Below are positions 8,029 to 16,332 of a stretch of 33,404 nt of DNA, in pieces; positions within the stretch are counted from its first letter, which is position 1, and each line of letters opens with the position of its first letter. The DNA is from Methylotenera_A sp040387515 (GTDB lineage Bacteria > Pseudomonadota > Gammaproteobacteria > Burkholderiales > Methylophilaceae), in assembly GCA_040387515.1 (NCBI GenBank), contig JAZKDP010000030.1, forward strand, positions 1 through 33,404, read 5' to 3'. The notes under the pieces were generated by a model. The model was not told where the DNA came from, made no database searches, and worked only from the letters and a program-made list of their open reading frames with translations. Position numbers and translations under genes: made by a program.

Positions 8029-8164
8029 AAAAGGATAATTCTTAAGTAATTTTAATGAGGTGATTTTGGTTAAAACTTTGGGTTAAAAAGGCATTAAGCC
8101 ACAACCATAAGTTTACCTTAGAAAAAGGTTTTTCTTCAATCAAAGACCACGCTAAAATAGCAGC

Positions 8165-8536
8165 ATGAAATTACATTTAACCACTGCTGAAAATAACAAT
8201 TTAATTACCGGATATGGTGCAGATTTTATTGAGATTAACAGAAAACGCTATGCACAGAATCTCATCGTGCTGCCCAATGAGTTAATTTTAAATTGGAATG
8301 CCGCCAGTTTTTCGGATTTAACTGCGGCGCACTTTATTGAGACTGTTCACCAGAACCCTGAAGTTCTGCTACTTGGTACTGGATCAAAACATCAATTTTT
8401 ACATCCGAAAATAACACAAAATTTGACAGAGAAAAATATTCCAATTGAGTGCATGACTACAGCCGCAGCCTGCAGAACGTACAACATACTGATGAGTGAA
8501 GGCCGCAATGTAGCTGCGGCATTATTGTTAAACTAA
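8165..8536 (+). CDS. Mth938-like domain (DUF498) protein
   Basis: 123 residues, the typical length of this small single-domain family (Mth938 / Xcc1710-like). Visible hallmarks are an N-terminal GYGADFIEINRKRYAQNLIV segment, a central LLLGTGSKHQFLHP loop (about 90-103) and a C-terminal AAACRTYNILMSEGRNVAAALL helix. The biochemical role in bacteria is not established; the mitochondrial relative NDUFAF3 is a complex I assembly factor. No signal peptide, so cytoplasmic. It stands alone: divergent from alaA and convergent with the FkbM methyltransferase 17 bp away. Confidence 0.85.
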   Translation: MKLHLTTAENNNLITGYGADFIEINRKRYAQNLIVLPNELILNWNAASFSDLTAAHFIETVHQNPEVLLLGTGSKHQFLHPKITQNLTEKNIPIECMTTAAACRTYNILMSEGRNVAAALLLN

Positions 8537-8553
8537 AATAATAGTTTGTTGAA

Positions 8554-9297
8554 TTATTTATATAAAACGTTATTTGAAATTAAAAAACTCTGTACTGTCC
8601 AAAACAATCTTAAAAACGGCTTAGTTAATAGGTTTAATCTCAGCTTTTCTAGCAGTGCAAACTCACAAAGCTTCTTATTTATCAACAAAACGTCTAGCGT
8701 GTTGTGTACCATCGACATATTAGTAAAACCCAATGCAATCAATCGATTAACAGTACGCTCGGTTAAGTCAGATGAATAGTACTTATGCCAATCATGGAAT
8801 TCAATCGTTAGTTGTTTTATTTCCAATAGCTCAGCATCTGTCATATTTTCAATAAAATCAATTTCAGCACCTTCAATATCTATTTTAAGTACATCAACAG
8901 ACTGGATATTAAATTGTTTTAGGATGGACGCGTAATTAAAGCCATCAACAGTAACGGATGCTTTAATTGGTGAGGTACTTACATAATTGAGTGTAGATGC
9001 ATCATCAACCTCAGCAACATTAAATGTTACAGGCCCGGACTTACCTGTCGCTGCTGCGTGTAGCACAATAAAATCGGGGGTTTGCTTAAGCTCGTTGACA
9101 AGCGTTAAATTCGCCTCTACCAAATAACACTTACTGTTGTAATTTTCACTTAAATGTTGACTAAAAGCACCATGATTCGCACCCAAATCTAAAACATTTC
9201 CGCCTTTTGTAATCCAATTTGGATTCAGCGTATGTGTTTCAATGATGCTGAGTTTAACAAGCTTGGACAGTATGTAAAAAACAATTTTCTTAATCAT
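8554..9297 (-). CDS. FkbM-family SAM-dependent methyltransferase
   Basis: 247 residues. The SAM-binding motif I is VLDLGANHGAFS (35-46), followed by YLVEAN at the end of strand 2. The FkbM signature is the VDVLKIDIEGAEIDFI block near residue 135. Family members O-methylate sugars or other metabolites, often surface glycans. The substrate here is unknown, because no glycosyltransferase or polysaccharide cluster adjoins it. Base composition is more AT-rich than the flanking core genes, in keeping with an accessory gene. No signal peptide; the hydrophobic N-terminus (MIKKIVFYILSKLVKL) is amphipathic. Confidence 0.85.
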   Translation of the reverse strand: MIKKIVFYILSKLVKLSIIETHTLNPNWITKGGNVLDLGANHGAFSQHLSENYNSKCYLVEANLTLVNELKQTPDFIVLHAAATGKSGPVTFNVAEVDDASTLNYVSTSPIKASVTVDGFNYASILKQFNIQSVDVLKIDIEGAEIDFIENMTDAELLEIKQLTIEFHDWHKYYSSDLTERTVNRLIALGFTNMSMVHNTLDVLLINKKLCEFALLEKLRLNLLTKPFLRLFWTVQSFLISNNVLYK

Positions 9298-9440
9298 TTG
9301 AGTGACCTTTAGAATTTACTTTGTAAAATTCATTAACTTCACATACATCTTAAATATTAAGTGCTAATTGAATTTAGCTAAATAGCCCAGTCGGGTATGC
9401 CCTTATATTGTTTTAAATATAGTACAAATAACTTGTTTTA

Positions 9441-9977
9441 TTAATTTGGAGTAAGGGTTAGCTGCAAGCCTTTATCGGTAATCTGCATGTCTTTGGGGCT
9501 GTAGGTCGTTCCGCCAAATTGCAAATCCTCTGGTTTAACCGTATACAGGGTGATGCCATTCAACATTTCTGCGCCAAGTGTATTGGTCAGCGCGTTGATT
9601 ATTTCATTGTATTTGCTGTCGGCGCCATCAACGGTAAATTGATCGATTTTTGGCTCATCCAATACCACTGACTGGCTTGTTGCATCAAAACGTAACTTAC
9701 CTGAAATACCCAACTTGCCAGCAACGCTTTTATCCAGCAAAGGACTGTTAAGCACAGTATCCAAGGTCGTTTGCATACGACCGGTGCTTTGGTCAAACTT
9801 AACAATCGAGTTGCTTAAATTTACGTCGAAAATCCTTAGTAACTGAATCGGCACGGCCAACTTTTCGTTGAGTTTCTGCTGAATCTGCGCTTCCGTCACA
9901 TTCACTGTGCGGTCACCAAGTGCTGCGCAACCGGATAAAAAAGCCAATAAAAATAGAATGACAACCGAATATTTCAT
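9441..9977 (-). CDS. DUF1439 (YceB-like) lipoprotein
   Basis: 178 residues from the ATG at 9977; the frame also opens at a TTG two codons earlier, which I reject because the lipoprotein signal begins at MKYSVVILFLLAFLSGCAAL. The lipobox LSGC places the modified Cys at residue 17. The body shows the DUF1439/YceB pattern: an early VTEAQIQQKLNEKL helix, repeated amphipathic strands and a TLYTVKPEDL segment followed by MQITDKGLQLTL at the C-terminus. Probably an outer-membrane lipoprotein of unknown function. It lies 33 bp after fabB on the same strand and may be cotranscribed with it. Confidence 0.85.
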   Translation of the reverse strand: MKYSVVILFLLAFLSGCAALGDRTVNVTEAQIQQKLNEKLAVPIQLLRIFDVNLSNSIVKFDQSTGRMQTTLDTVLNSPLLDKSVAGKLGISGKLRFDATSQSVVLDEPKIDQFTVDGADSKYNEIINALTNTLGAEMLNGITLYTVKPEDLQFGGTTYSPKDMQITDKGLQLTLTPN

Positions 9978-10009
9978 TATCAATATTAAAAGTTGGCTTT
10001 ATTATTAAT

Positions 10010-11254
10010 TTATAAGTTCTTAGTTGATAACGTAAGCGTAGCGTTGGTACCACCAAAGCCAAAACTATTTGATAAAGCCGTGGTGATTTTAACGTTATCA
10101 ATACGCTTTGTCGCAATAGGCAAACCAACTGCCGCAGGGTCAAGCGTTTCGATATTGGCTGATGCCGCAATAAAGTTATTTTCCATCATAATTAATGTAT
10201 AAATCGCTTCATTCACGCCTGCTGCACCCAATGCGTGACCAGAAAGTGATTTGGTTGATGCAATCGCAGGCAACTCACCATATTCGCCACTACTAAACAC
10301 GGCATGAATCGCTTCTAATTCTTTGGTATCGCCAACAGGCGTACTAGTACCGTGCGTGTTAATGTAATCTACATGGTCTATTTTCTTGCCTTCATGGTCT
10401 GTTAACGCCAACTTCATACAGCGCTCTGCGCCCTCGCCGCTTGGCGCTACCATGTCATAACCATCAGAAGTCGCACCATAACCTACTACTTCTGCGTAGA
10501 TTTTTGCGCCGCGCGCTTTAGCGTGCTCATATTCTTCCAATACCACAATACCGCCACCACCTGAAATCACGAAGCCATCACGGTTTGCATCATATGTTCT
10601 TGAAGCTTTATCTGGAGTGTCGTTGTACTTGGTGGACATTGCGCCCATGGCATCAAATAAGTATGACAAGGTCCAGTGCTCTTCTTCACCACCACCCGCG
10701 AACACGATATCTTGCTTGCCTAATTGAATTTGCTCAACACCCGCACCGACACAATGCGCGCTGGTGGAACAGGCTGAACTGATGCCGTAGTTAACACCCT
10801 TAATCTTAGCGCCTGTAGCTAAAGTCGCCACAATACCGCTGCACATGGCCTTAGTCACCATGTAAGGACCAACCCGGCGAATGCCTTTTTCTGCTAGCAC
10901 GGCATTACTTTGCTCAATGCTTTCAGTAGATGGGCCGCCGCCACCGACAATAATACCGGTACGTACATTCGAAACTTGATCTTCAGCTAACTTGGCATCA
11001 GCAATTGCTTCTTGCAATGCAATCCATGCATAAGCATGACCTTTTGCCATAAAGCGCAGTAATTTACGATCAATTAATGCTTCGATATCTAGATTTTTGA
11101 TGCTGCCAGCAACATGTGAGCGCAAACCGCGCTCCGCGTACTCGGGCTGAAAGCTAATACCCGATTTACCTGTATACAGACTTTCTTTTACTTCTGCTTT
11201 ATTATTACCAAGGCTAGATACGATGCCTAACCCAGTGATTACGACACGACGCAT
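10010..11254 (-). CDS. fabB: 3-oxoacyl-ACP synthase I (FabB)
   Basis: Elongating ketoacyl-ACP synthase; FabB extends the cis-3-decenoyl-ACP made by FabA and so is needed for unsaturated fatty acids. 414 residues; E. coli FabB has 406. Catalytic C162 in GISSACSTSAHCVG, His301 in NTHGTSTPVGD, Lys335 and His340 in STKSLSGHALGAAG: the complete Cys-His-His set with the Lys. Residues FVISGGGGIVVLE and SFGFGGTNATL are further thiolase-fold hallmarks. Pairing with fabA 58 bp upstream supports FabB rather than FabF. Confidence 0.95.
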   Translation of the reverse strand: MRRVVITGLGIVSSLGNNKAEVKESLYTGKSGISFQPEYAERGLRSHVAGSIKNLDIEALIDRKLLRFMAKGHAYAWIALQEAIADAKLAEDQVSNVRTGIIVGGGGPSTESIEQSNAVLAEKGIRRVGPYMVTKAMCSGIVATLATGAKIKGVNYGISSACSTSAHCVGAGVEQIQLGKQDIVFAGGGEEEHWTLSYLFDAMGAMSTKYNDTPDKASRTYDANRDGFVISGGGGIVVLEEYEHAKARGAKIYAEVVGYGATSDGYDMVAPSGEGAERCMKLALTDHEGKKIDHVDYINTHGTSTPVGDTKELEAIHAVFSSGEYGELPAIASTKSLSGHALGAAGVNEAIYTLIMMENNFIAASANIETLDPAAVGLPIATKRIDNVKITTALSNSFGFGGTNATLTLSTKNL

Positions 11255-11312
11255 TGCGTGCTCCCCTCAAAGTTTACTTTATTCTTCATACCAAACATGA
11301 ACAAATACCCGT

Positions 11313-11831
11313 TTAAAAATTGTCTGTGCGCGTAAACAAACCTACACGTAAATCATTCGCCGCATAAATCTCGCGGCCATCTAACGACATAGTTGCATCA
11401 GCAATACCCATTACCAATTTTCGCATAATAACGCGTTTTAAATCAATGGTATAAGTCGCTACCTTAGCCGTTGGCAACACTTGTCCGCTAAACTTCACTT
11501 CGCCCGATCCCAATGCGCGACCACGACCAGGGCCACCCATCCAGCCCAAATAAAAACCAACCAGCTGCCACATCGCATCTAAGCCCAAACAACCTGGCAT
11601 CACTGGGTCGCCAGTAAAATGGCAATCAAAAAACCATAAATCTGGCCGAATATCTAATTCAGCAACAATCTGGCCATGTCCATATTTACCATCGCCTTCT
11701 GTAATCTTAACAATGCGATCAAACATCAGCATGGGCGGCAACGGTAATTGTGCATTACCTGGACCAAACAGTTCTCCGCGTCCGCATTTTAATAATTCTT
11801 CTTTAGTGAAGCTGTTTTGTCTAGTCGTCAT
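11313..11831 (-). CDS. fabA: 3-hydroxydecanoyl-ACP dehydratase/isomerase (FabA)
   Basis: 172 residues, the same size as E. coli FabA. It dehydrates 3-hydroxydecanoyl-ACP and isomerises trans-2 to cis-3, the committed step to unsaturated fatty acids. Catalytic His71 in FFDCHFTGDPVMPG and Asp85 in CLGLDAMWQLVGFYLGW match the E. coli pair (H70/D84). It is the first gene of the fabA-fabB pair. A perfect inverted repeat lies 28-54 bp upstream of the start and may be a regulator site. The ribosome binding site is weak. Confidence 0.97.
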   Translation of the reverse strand: MTTRQNSFTKEELLKCGRGELFGPGNAQLPLPPMLMFDRIVKITEGDGKYGHGQIVAELDIRPDLWFFDCHFTGDPVMPGCLGLDAMWQLVGFYLGWMGGPGRGRALGSGEVKFSGQVLPTAKVATYTIDLKRVIMRKLVMGIADATMSLDGREIYAANDLRVGLFTRTDNF

Positions 11832-11858
11832 GAGTTGTTGATCTTTTAAGTATTTTAT

Positions 11859-11885
11859 TTTAATGCATGAATTTGACGCATTAAA
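11859..11885. promoter_or_regulatory. 8-bp inverted repeat upstream of fabA
   Basis: TTTAATGC (11859-11866) and GCATTAAA (11878-11885) are a perfect inverted repeat with an 11-bp spacer, starting 28 bp before the fabA start. It could be an operator overlapping the fabA promoter, or a leader hairpin. FabR and FadR control fabA in enterobacteria; this sequence is not a match I recognise for either. Confidence 0.35.
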
Positions 11886-12153
11886 GTTATCAATTTTTAC
11901 AGCGCTCTCATTTTAATTATTAAAAAATAAGTAATTCGTTCTGTAATCGCAGACTAAATTATCCACTATTTTGAGCGATGCTAAAACTTTTAGAAAATAT
12001 TTCTCCATTATTATCCGCAACATTTAATTAAGCGGGCTTAAAAATGTTTGATTTAGTACGGCAATTGGTTTGATGCAAATGATTACAACCTATGTTCCAA
12101 ACATGGTTTTCAACATCAAGAAACAATTACAACTTCACATAAACCGATTAAAC

Positions 12154-12169
12154 TATACAAACCTGTATA
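12154..12169. promoter_or_regulatory. 6-bp inverted repeat in the mxa upstream region
   Basis: TATACA (12154-12159) and TGTATA (12164-12169) with a 4-bp spacer form a compact dyad about 155 bp before mxaR, a plausible site for a dimeric regulator. Function inferred only. Confidence 0.3.
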
Positions 12170-12255
12170 CACTTTGCAAAATTTCATTTATATTGTTAAC
12201 AAATTGTAAGCAATCATTTCAAATTTATTGTACTAATGCCATAAACACCGTTTAA

Positions 12256-12304
12256 TAATCATCTATTATTACTTAATCATTTATTACTATTAGTTAATCA
12301 TTTA
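12256..12304 (+). repeat. Three direct repeats TAATCAT(C/T)TA before mxaR
   Basis: TAATCATCTA at 12256-12265, TAATCATTTA at 12274-12283 and TAATCATTTA at 12295-12304. The last two share an extra leading T and are 21 bp apart, i.e. two helical turns on the same face; the first is 18 bp upstream. The array ends 18 bp before the mxaR ATG. It could be a response-regulator binding array or a 5'-UTR element. Confidence 0.5.
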
Positions 12305-12322
12305 AATTTTAGGAAAAACTCA

Positions 12323-13339
12323 ATGAGTGACCGTCTCTTAGCCGATTGGCGTCAACATGCGCTGACTTTAGAAACCGAAGTGAACAAAGTAGTGGTTGGT
12401 CAGCAAAACCCTGTTCGATTAATCACCATCGCGATTTTTGCGCGCGGTCACGTATTGCTTGAGGGCGATGTTGGCGTGGGGAAAACCACACTGCTACGCG
12501 CTTTTACACGCGGTATTGGCGGTGGTTATCAGCGGATTGAAGGCACGATTGACTTAATGCCTAACGATTTGGTGTACCACACTTATCTGGGCGAAGACGG
12601 CAAACCGCATGTTAGCGCTGGCCCACTGTTAATGTCTGGCGAAAATCTATCGGTATTTTTCTTTAACGAAATTAACCGCGCGCGCCCACAAGTGCACTCC
12701 TTACTACTGCGCGTGATGGCTGAACGTACACTTTCTGCATTTAATAAAGAACATGTATTTCCACACATGATTGTGTTTGCAGACCGCAACCAAGTCGAAA
12801 AAGAAGAAACGTTTGAAATTCCATCTGCGGCGCGTGACCGTTTTATGATGGAAATCCCGATCGTTGTGCCAAATGACGACGACATTATGTCCGGCCTGAT
12901 GTTTGATACGCGTTTCCACAACGTAGACACATTGATTGATACGCTTAAGCCTGACGTATTGAAGTTTGATGAGTTAAATGCATTTTCTGGCGTCATTCAA
13001 GAAAGTATTCAGGCTTCGAAAACACTTGAAAAATATGCACTTAATTTATGGAAAGCCACGCGTAAACCAACTGACTTTGGCGTAAAAGTGACCAATGTGG
13101 ATATGAATCGTTTAGTGCTTGCCGGCGCCAGTCCACGCGGCATGAGCATGATGCTGCGTGCAGCGCGTGTAAATGCCTGGTTGAATCAGCGCACCGCGAT
13201 TACGCCAGAAGATATTCATGCGGTTTTCCATGAAACAGTTGCGCATCGATTGGTATTTAGCCCTGTTTATGAGATGCGTCGCACGGAAATCGCACGCGAA
13301 ATGTTAAGTAACATTATCAATGCCGTTGCTGCGCCTTAA
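12323..13339 (+). CDS. mxaR: MxaR, MoxR-family AAA+ ATPase
   Basis: 338 residues. MoxR-type AAA+ ATPases act as chaperones for metal or cofactor insertion; MxaR belongs to the methanol dehydrogenase gene set. Walker A is GDVGVGKT (48-55). The Walker B region is VFFFNEINRARPQVHSLLL (111-129), with Asn115 before the catalytic Glu116, where most MoxR proteins have Asp-Glu. The sensor-1 region reads ADRNQVEKEETFEIPSAARDRF, and a C-terminal helical lid contains GASPRGMSMMLRAARVNAWL. AGGA about 8 bp before the ATG gives a good ribosome binding site. It leads an operon-like block with mxaS, A, C, K and L. No mxaFJGI precedes it in this window. Confidence 0.93.
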   Translation: MSDRLLADWRQHALTLETEVNKVVVGQQNPVRLITIAIFARGHVLLEGDVGVGKTTLLRAFTRGIGGGYQRIEGTIDLMPNDLVYHTYLGEDGKPHVSAGPLLMSGENLSVFFFNEINRARPQVHSLLLRVMAERTLSAFNKEHVFPHMIVFADRNQVEKEETFEIPSAARDRFMMEIPIVVPNDDDIMSGLMFDTRFHNVDTLIDTLKPDVLKFDELNAFSGVIQESIQASKTLEKYALNLWKATRKPTDFGVKVTNVDMNRLVLAGASPRGMSMMLRAARVNAWLNQRTAITPEDIHAVFHETVAHRLVFSPVYEMRRTEIAREMLSNIINAVAAP

Positions 13340-13383
13340 ATTGACACTTAGTAATTACTATTCATTCATATCGGCCAGCATCA

Positions 13384-14247
13384 ATGTCCATTGAAAATAT
13401 CAAAGAGTTTAGTTATCACATCGGCTGGCGTAATCGCGGTCGCCATCCTGGTCGGCATGCCAGCACGCAACGCGGTATGGGCATGGAGTTTATTGGTCAT
13501 ACCACACTAATTGCTTACCCTGATCCGCGCCGTATCGATTTGCGTCAAACCATTCGCGACCCGATGGAGCAGGTTTATGTACGCTTGTTCAATCAAAAAA
13601 GTGCAACGCCAGTTTTTGTGATTTGCGATTTATCCGGCAGCATGAATTTTGGTGCGAAAGAACGCAAGATTCGCAAAGCGGCAGAAATTGCAGAATCAAT
13701 TGCGCGCTCAGCGACTAGAAATTCCGATCCATTCGGTTTTGTAGGTTTTGATGAAGTGGTACGCGAAGATTGGATCAGCACCGCGTCATTTAAATCGCAA
13801 CGCGCGATTGAGTTGGCAGAGCGCTTAAAAGAATATCACCCCGAACCGGTTTCTGGCAGCGGCATTAGCGATGTATGGCGCTATTTACCGCGCGAACGCT
13901 CACTGGTGTTTTTAATTTCAGATTTCCACATGCCATTAACAGAATTAGAAGCATCGCTGGCAAACTTATTGCGCCACCATATTGTGCCAGTGGTTTTGTG
14001 GGATGCAGATGAGTATAAAAATCTGCCCGAGTTTGGTATTACCGCCGTCACCGACCCTGAAACGGGCCAGCGGCGCACGTTATTCTTGCGCAAAGAATAC
14101 CGTGACAAAATTATTGCGTCATTCGAAGCGCGTCGTGAAGCGATTTATAAACTGTTTATGCAATTTGATATGCCGCCGTTCTATGTGGAAGGCAGTTTTG
14201 ATGCCGATGCATTAACCGAATATTTCCATCAATTTGTCGCGGCTTAA
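13384..14247 (+). CDS. mxaS: MxaS, DUF58 protein of the methanol dehydrogenase accessory cluster
   Basis: 287 residues. N-terminal segment WRNRGRHPGRHASTQRGMG is followed by a VWA-like DUF58 fold with a MIDAS-like DLSGSM at 82-87 and a second conserved block, SLVFLISDFHMP (about 177-188). No signal peptide or membrane segment, so it should act in the cytoplasm with MxaR, as DUF58 proteins pair with MoxR ATPases. Starts 44 bp after mxaR. The exact molecular task in methanol dehydrogenase assembly is not known. Confidence 0.9.
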   Translation: MSIENIKEFSYHIGWRNRGRHPGRHASTQRGMGMEFIGHTTLIAYPDPRRIDLRQTIRDPMEQVYVRLFNQKSATPVFVICDLSGSMNFGAKERKIRKAAEIAESIARSATRNSDPFGFVGFDEVVREDWISTASFKSQRAIELAERLKEYHPEPVSGSGISDVWRYLPRERSLVFLISDFHMPLTELEASLANLLRHHIVPVVLWDADEYKNLPEFGITAVTDPETGQRRTLFLRKEYRDKIIASFEARREAIYKLFMQFDMPPFYVEGSFDADALTEYFHQFVAA

Positions 14248-14335
14248 AACTTAATATAGTGTCTTAAATTAAAAAAGCTATTAATAACCGAATGATTTAA
14301 AAGATTAATTCAAAAGAAACTGAATACTTAACCTT

Positions 14336-15334
14336 ATGAAACGATTAAATAAATACTGGCTGGCAATTATTTTAAGTCCGCTTTTAATGTTAAGCGCGGT
14401 TAGCACTTACGCGTTGGAATATGAAGAATTACCTGACATTAAAAACGGCATTGTCAGCATCCAAATACAAGAGCCAGAGCGCAATGTAGGCTACACAGTT
14501 GGCGATATTTTAACGCGCAATATGACGATTAACATTAAAAAACCCTATCAATTGATTGACGAATCCTTACCGATTATCGGCTACGAAAGACGTTATAAAG
14601 GTCAATTAGTCGGCATCGATTTAAGCGATCTTAAACACGTCAAAAAAGAAAATAGCGACGGTGTCACACATACACTCAGCTTAAGCTATCAGGTATTCAC
14701 CAATAACTTGGTGGCTAAACATGGTTCATTGCCACAAGAGTATTTGCGCATTATCAACACGCAAACAAAAGAAGTCGTGAAATATCGCATTCCAAGCTGG
14801 GATTTTGCGATTTCACCGCTTTCAATTTATGGCGCAGTAAAAATTGAGTCGGATATGTCAGGTTTTAGAGGTCCATTATTACTGGATAACAGCAAACTAA
14901 AACAATACTTAAAAGTGCTGTTAACTGTTTTAGCATTGAGCTTGTTGGGCTTGCTGTACATGCTGGGAAAATATACTTGGTTACCACGCATGGGCGGCCC
15001 ATTTGCAAAAAGCTATCGCTTAATCCGTAGATCGGCCAACACGCCTCAAGGGTTACAGCAGTCGATAACTAGCATGCATCAATCGCTTAACCATACGGCA
15101 GGCATGAGTGTATTCAGCGGGAATCTAAATGAATTTTTTGAGAAAAAACCTAGTTTTAGGCCGATTAAAACTGAAATTGAACAATTCTTTGCCTTATCGC
15201 GCCAAGTCTTTTTTGAGCCAAATGCAAAACATGATATTGGTAATGAGCCGATTAAATGGCTAGCACAATTCTGTCGTCGCTGCCGTGATTGTGAACGTGG
15301 CTTGATTCCTGACGCGCTTGATTCAAAGGTTTAA
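14336..15334 (+). CDS. mxaA: MxaA, membrane-anchored methanol dehydrogenase maturation protein
   Basis: 332 residues. Signal peptide MKRLNKYWLAIILSPLLMLS with cleavage near ALE (26-28). A periplasmic domain (about 29-190) includes VGYTVGDILTRNMTINI, typical of MxaA. One transmembrane helix (about 192-212, LKVLLTVLALSLLGLLYMLG) is followed by a cytoplasmic tail of about 120 residues. In Methylobacterium, mxaA, mxaK and mxaL mutants make methanol dehydrogenase lacking calcium, so a role in metal insertion is expected. The mxaC start lies only 2 bp after the mxaA stop, implying coupling. Confidence 0.88.
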   Translation: MKRLNKYWLAIILSPLLMLSAVSTYALEYEELPDIKNGIVSIQIQEPERNVGYTVGDILTRNMTINIKKPYQLIDESLPIIGYERRYKGQLVGIDLSDLKHVKKENSDGVTHTLSLSYQVFTNNLVAKHGSLPQEYLRIINTQTKEVVKYRIPSWDFAISPLSIYGAVKIESDMSGFRGPLLLDNSKLKQYLKVLLTVLALSLLGLLYMLGKYTWLPRMGGPFAKSYRLIRRSANTPQGLQQSITSMHQSLNHTAGMSVFSGNLNEFFEKKPSFRPIKTEIEQFFALSRQVFFEPNAKHDIGNEPIKWLAQFCRRCRDCERGLIPDALDSKV

Positions 15335-15336
15335 AG

Positions 15337-16317
15337 ATGGCCTTTTCTCACCCTTGGATGTTATGGTTATTGCCACTAGCAATATTGCCGTTGGTGTTTC
15401 AGCGCGCGCATAGCAAAAGTTACTCTTGGTTGGATATGCTGCCAGCGGATCCGCTTTCAGATTTAATTGGATGGATTCTCAAAGTATTAGCCGTACTGAT
15501 TCTCACGTTTATTATTCTGGGTTTAAGCGCGCCACATAGCAATCAGCAATATATTGAACGCATCGGCGTTGGCGCACAAATCACACTGGTATTAGACCGC
15601 AGCGCCAGTATGGACGATCCATTTTCTGGATCAACCCCGACCACTGTGGGCGAAACCAAATCGGCAGCAGCCAGTAGGTTAATCACCCAATTCGTGCAGT
15701 CTCGTCAAAACGACATGTTGGGCATGATTACCTTTAGTAACTCTGCCATGTATGTGTTGCCGCTTACCGAAAACAAAGAAGCCATTGTCGCTGCTGTGCG
15801 AGCAACCGCAGGCAATGCATTATTTCAAACCAATATCGGCAGCGGCTTAACTTCAGCCGCTGGTTTGTTTGATAAAGTGCCAGATTCTGGCTCACGCGCA
15901 GTGATTTTATTATCGGATGGCGCTGGCCGCATTGATGCCAACACACAACAGAAAATCAAAGATTGGTTTGACCGTATGCATCTCAGTTTATATTGGATCG
16001 TCTTGCGTCAACCAGGCGGTATAAGTATTTTTGACAAAGACTACAAACCGCAGGAAGACCAGCCACTGCCCGCTGAAATTGAGTTGTATGAGTTTTTTAA
16101 GACATTTAAAACCCCTTTTAATGCTTATGAGGCAGAAGACCCGAAAACACTACAATTGGCGATTGATGACATTAATCGTAAAGAGAAAAAACCCATAAAA
16201 TATTTACATAGAATCCCGGGTAAAGACTTTTCAAGCCTTTGCTTTACATTTGCTGCAGTCATGATTGCATTACTGCTGGGCGTCAAATATTTAGAAGTAA
16301 GAACTTGGCGAAATTAA
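15337..16317 (+). CDS. mxaC: MxaC, membrane VWA-domain protein
   Basis: 326 residues with a BatA-like layout: N-terminal helices (about 7-22 and 45-64), a VWA domain (about 80-270) with MIDAS DRSASM (87-92) and a second conserved VILLSDGAG block, and a C-terminal helix (about 299-317, LCFTFAAVMIALLLGVKYL). The VWA domain should face the periplasm or membrane surface and bind a divalent cation. It is coupled to mxaA (2-bp gap) and pairs with MxaL, the other VWA protein of the set. Confidence 0.9.
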   Translation: MAFSHPWMLWLLPLAILPLVFQRAHSKSYSWLDMLPADPLSDLIGWILKVLAVLILTFIILGLSAPHSNQQYIERIGVGAQITLVLDRSASMDDPFSGSTPTTVGETKSAAASRLITQFVQSRQNDMLGMITFSNSAMYVLPLTENKEAIVAAVRATAGNALFQTNIGSGLTSAAGLFDKVPDSGSRAVILLSDGAGRIDANTQQKIKDWFDRMHLSLYWIVLRQPGGISIFDKDYKPQEDQPLPAEIELYEFFKTFKTPFNAYEAEDPKTLQLAIDDINRKEKKPIKYLHRIPGKDFSSLCFTFAAVMIALLLGVKYLEVRTWRN

Positions 16318-16332
16318 AATAGCGAGACTACG

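Larger units (their letters stand above)
11832..12322. other. 491-bp divergent intergenic region between fabA and mxaR
   Basis: Very AT-rich and without a credible gene. The only open stretch, 12070-12255 on the plus strand, has low-complexity composition and no ribosome binding site. The region must carry the fabA promoter (minus) and the mxa promoter (plus). It holds the inverted repeat near fabA, a second inverted repeat at 12154-12169 and three direct repeats before mxaR, described separately. Confidence 0.6.

Noticed and set aside
12070..12255. 61-codon open frame upstream of mxaR
   Set aside because: Low-complexity composition, no ribosome binding site, and it lies across the regulatory repeats.
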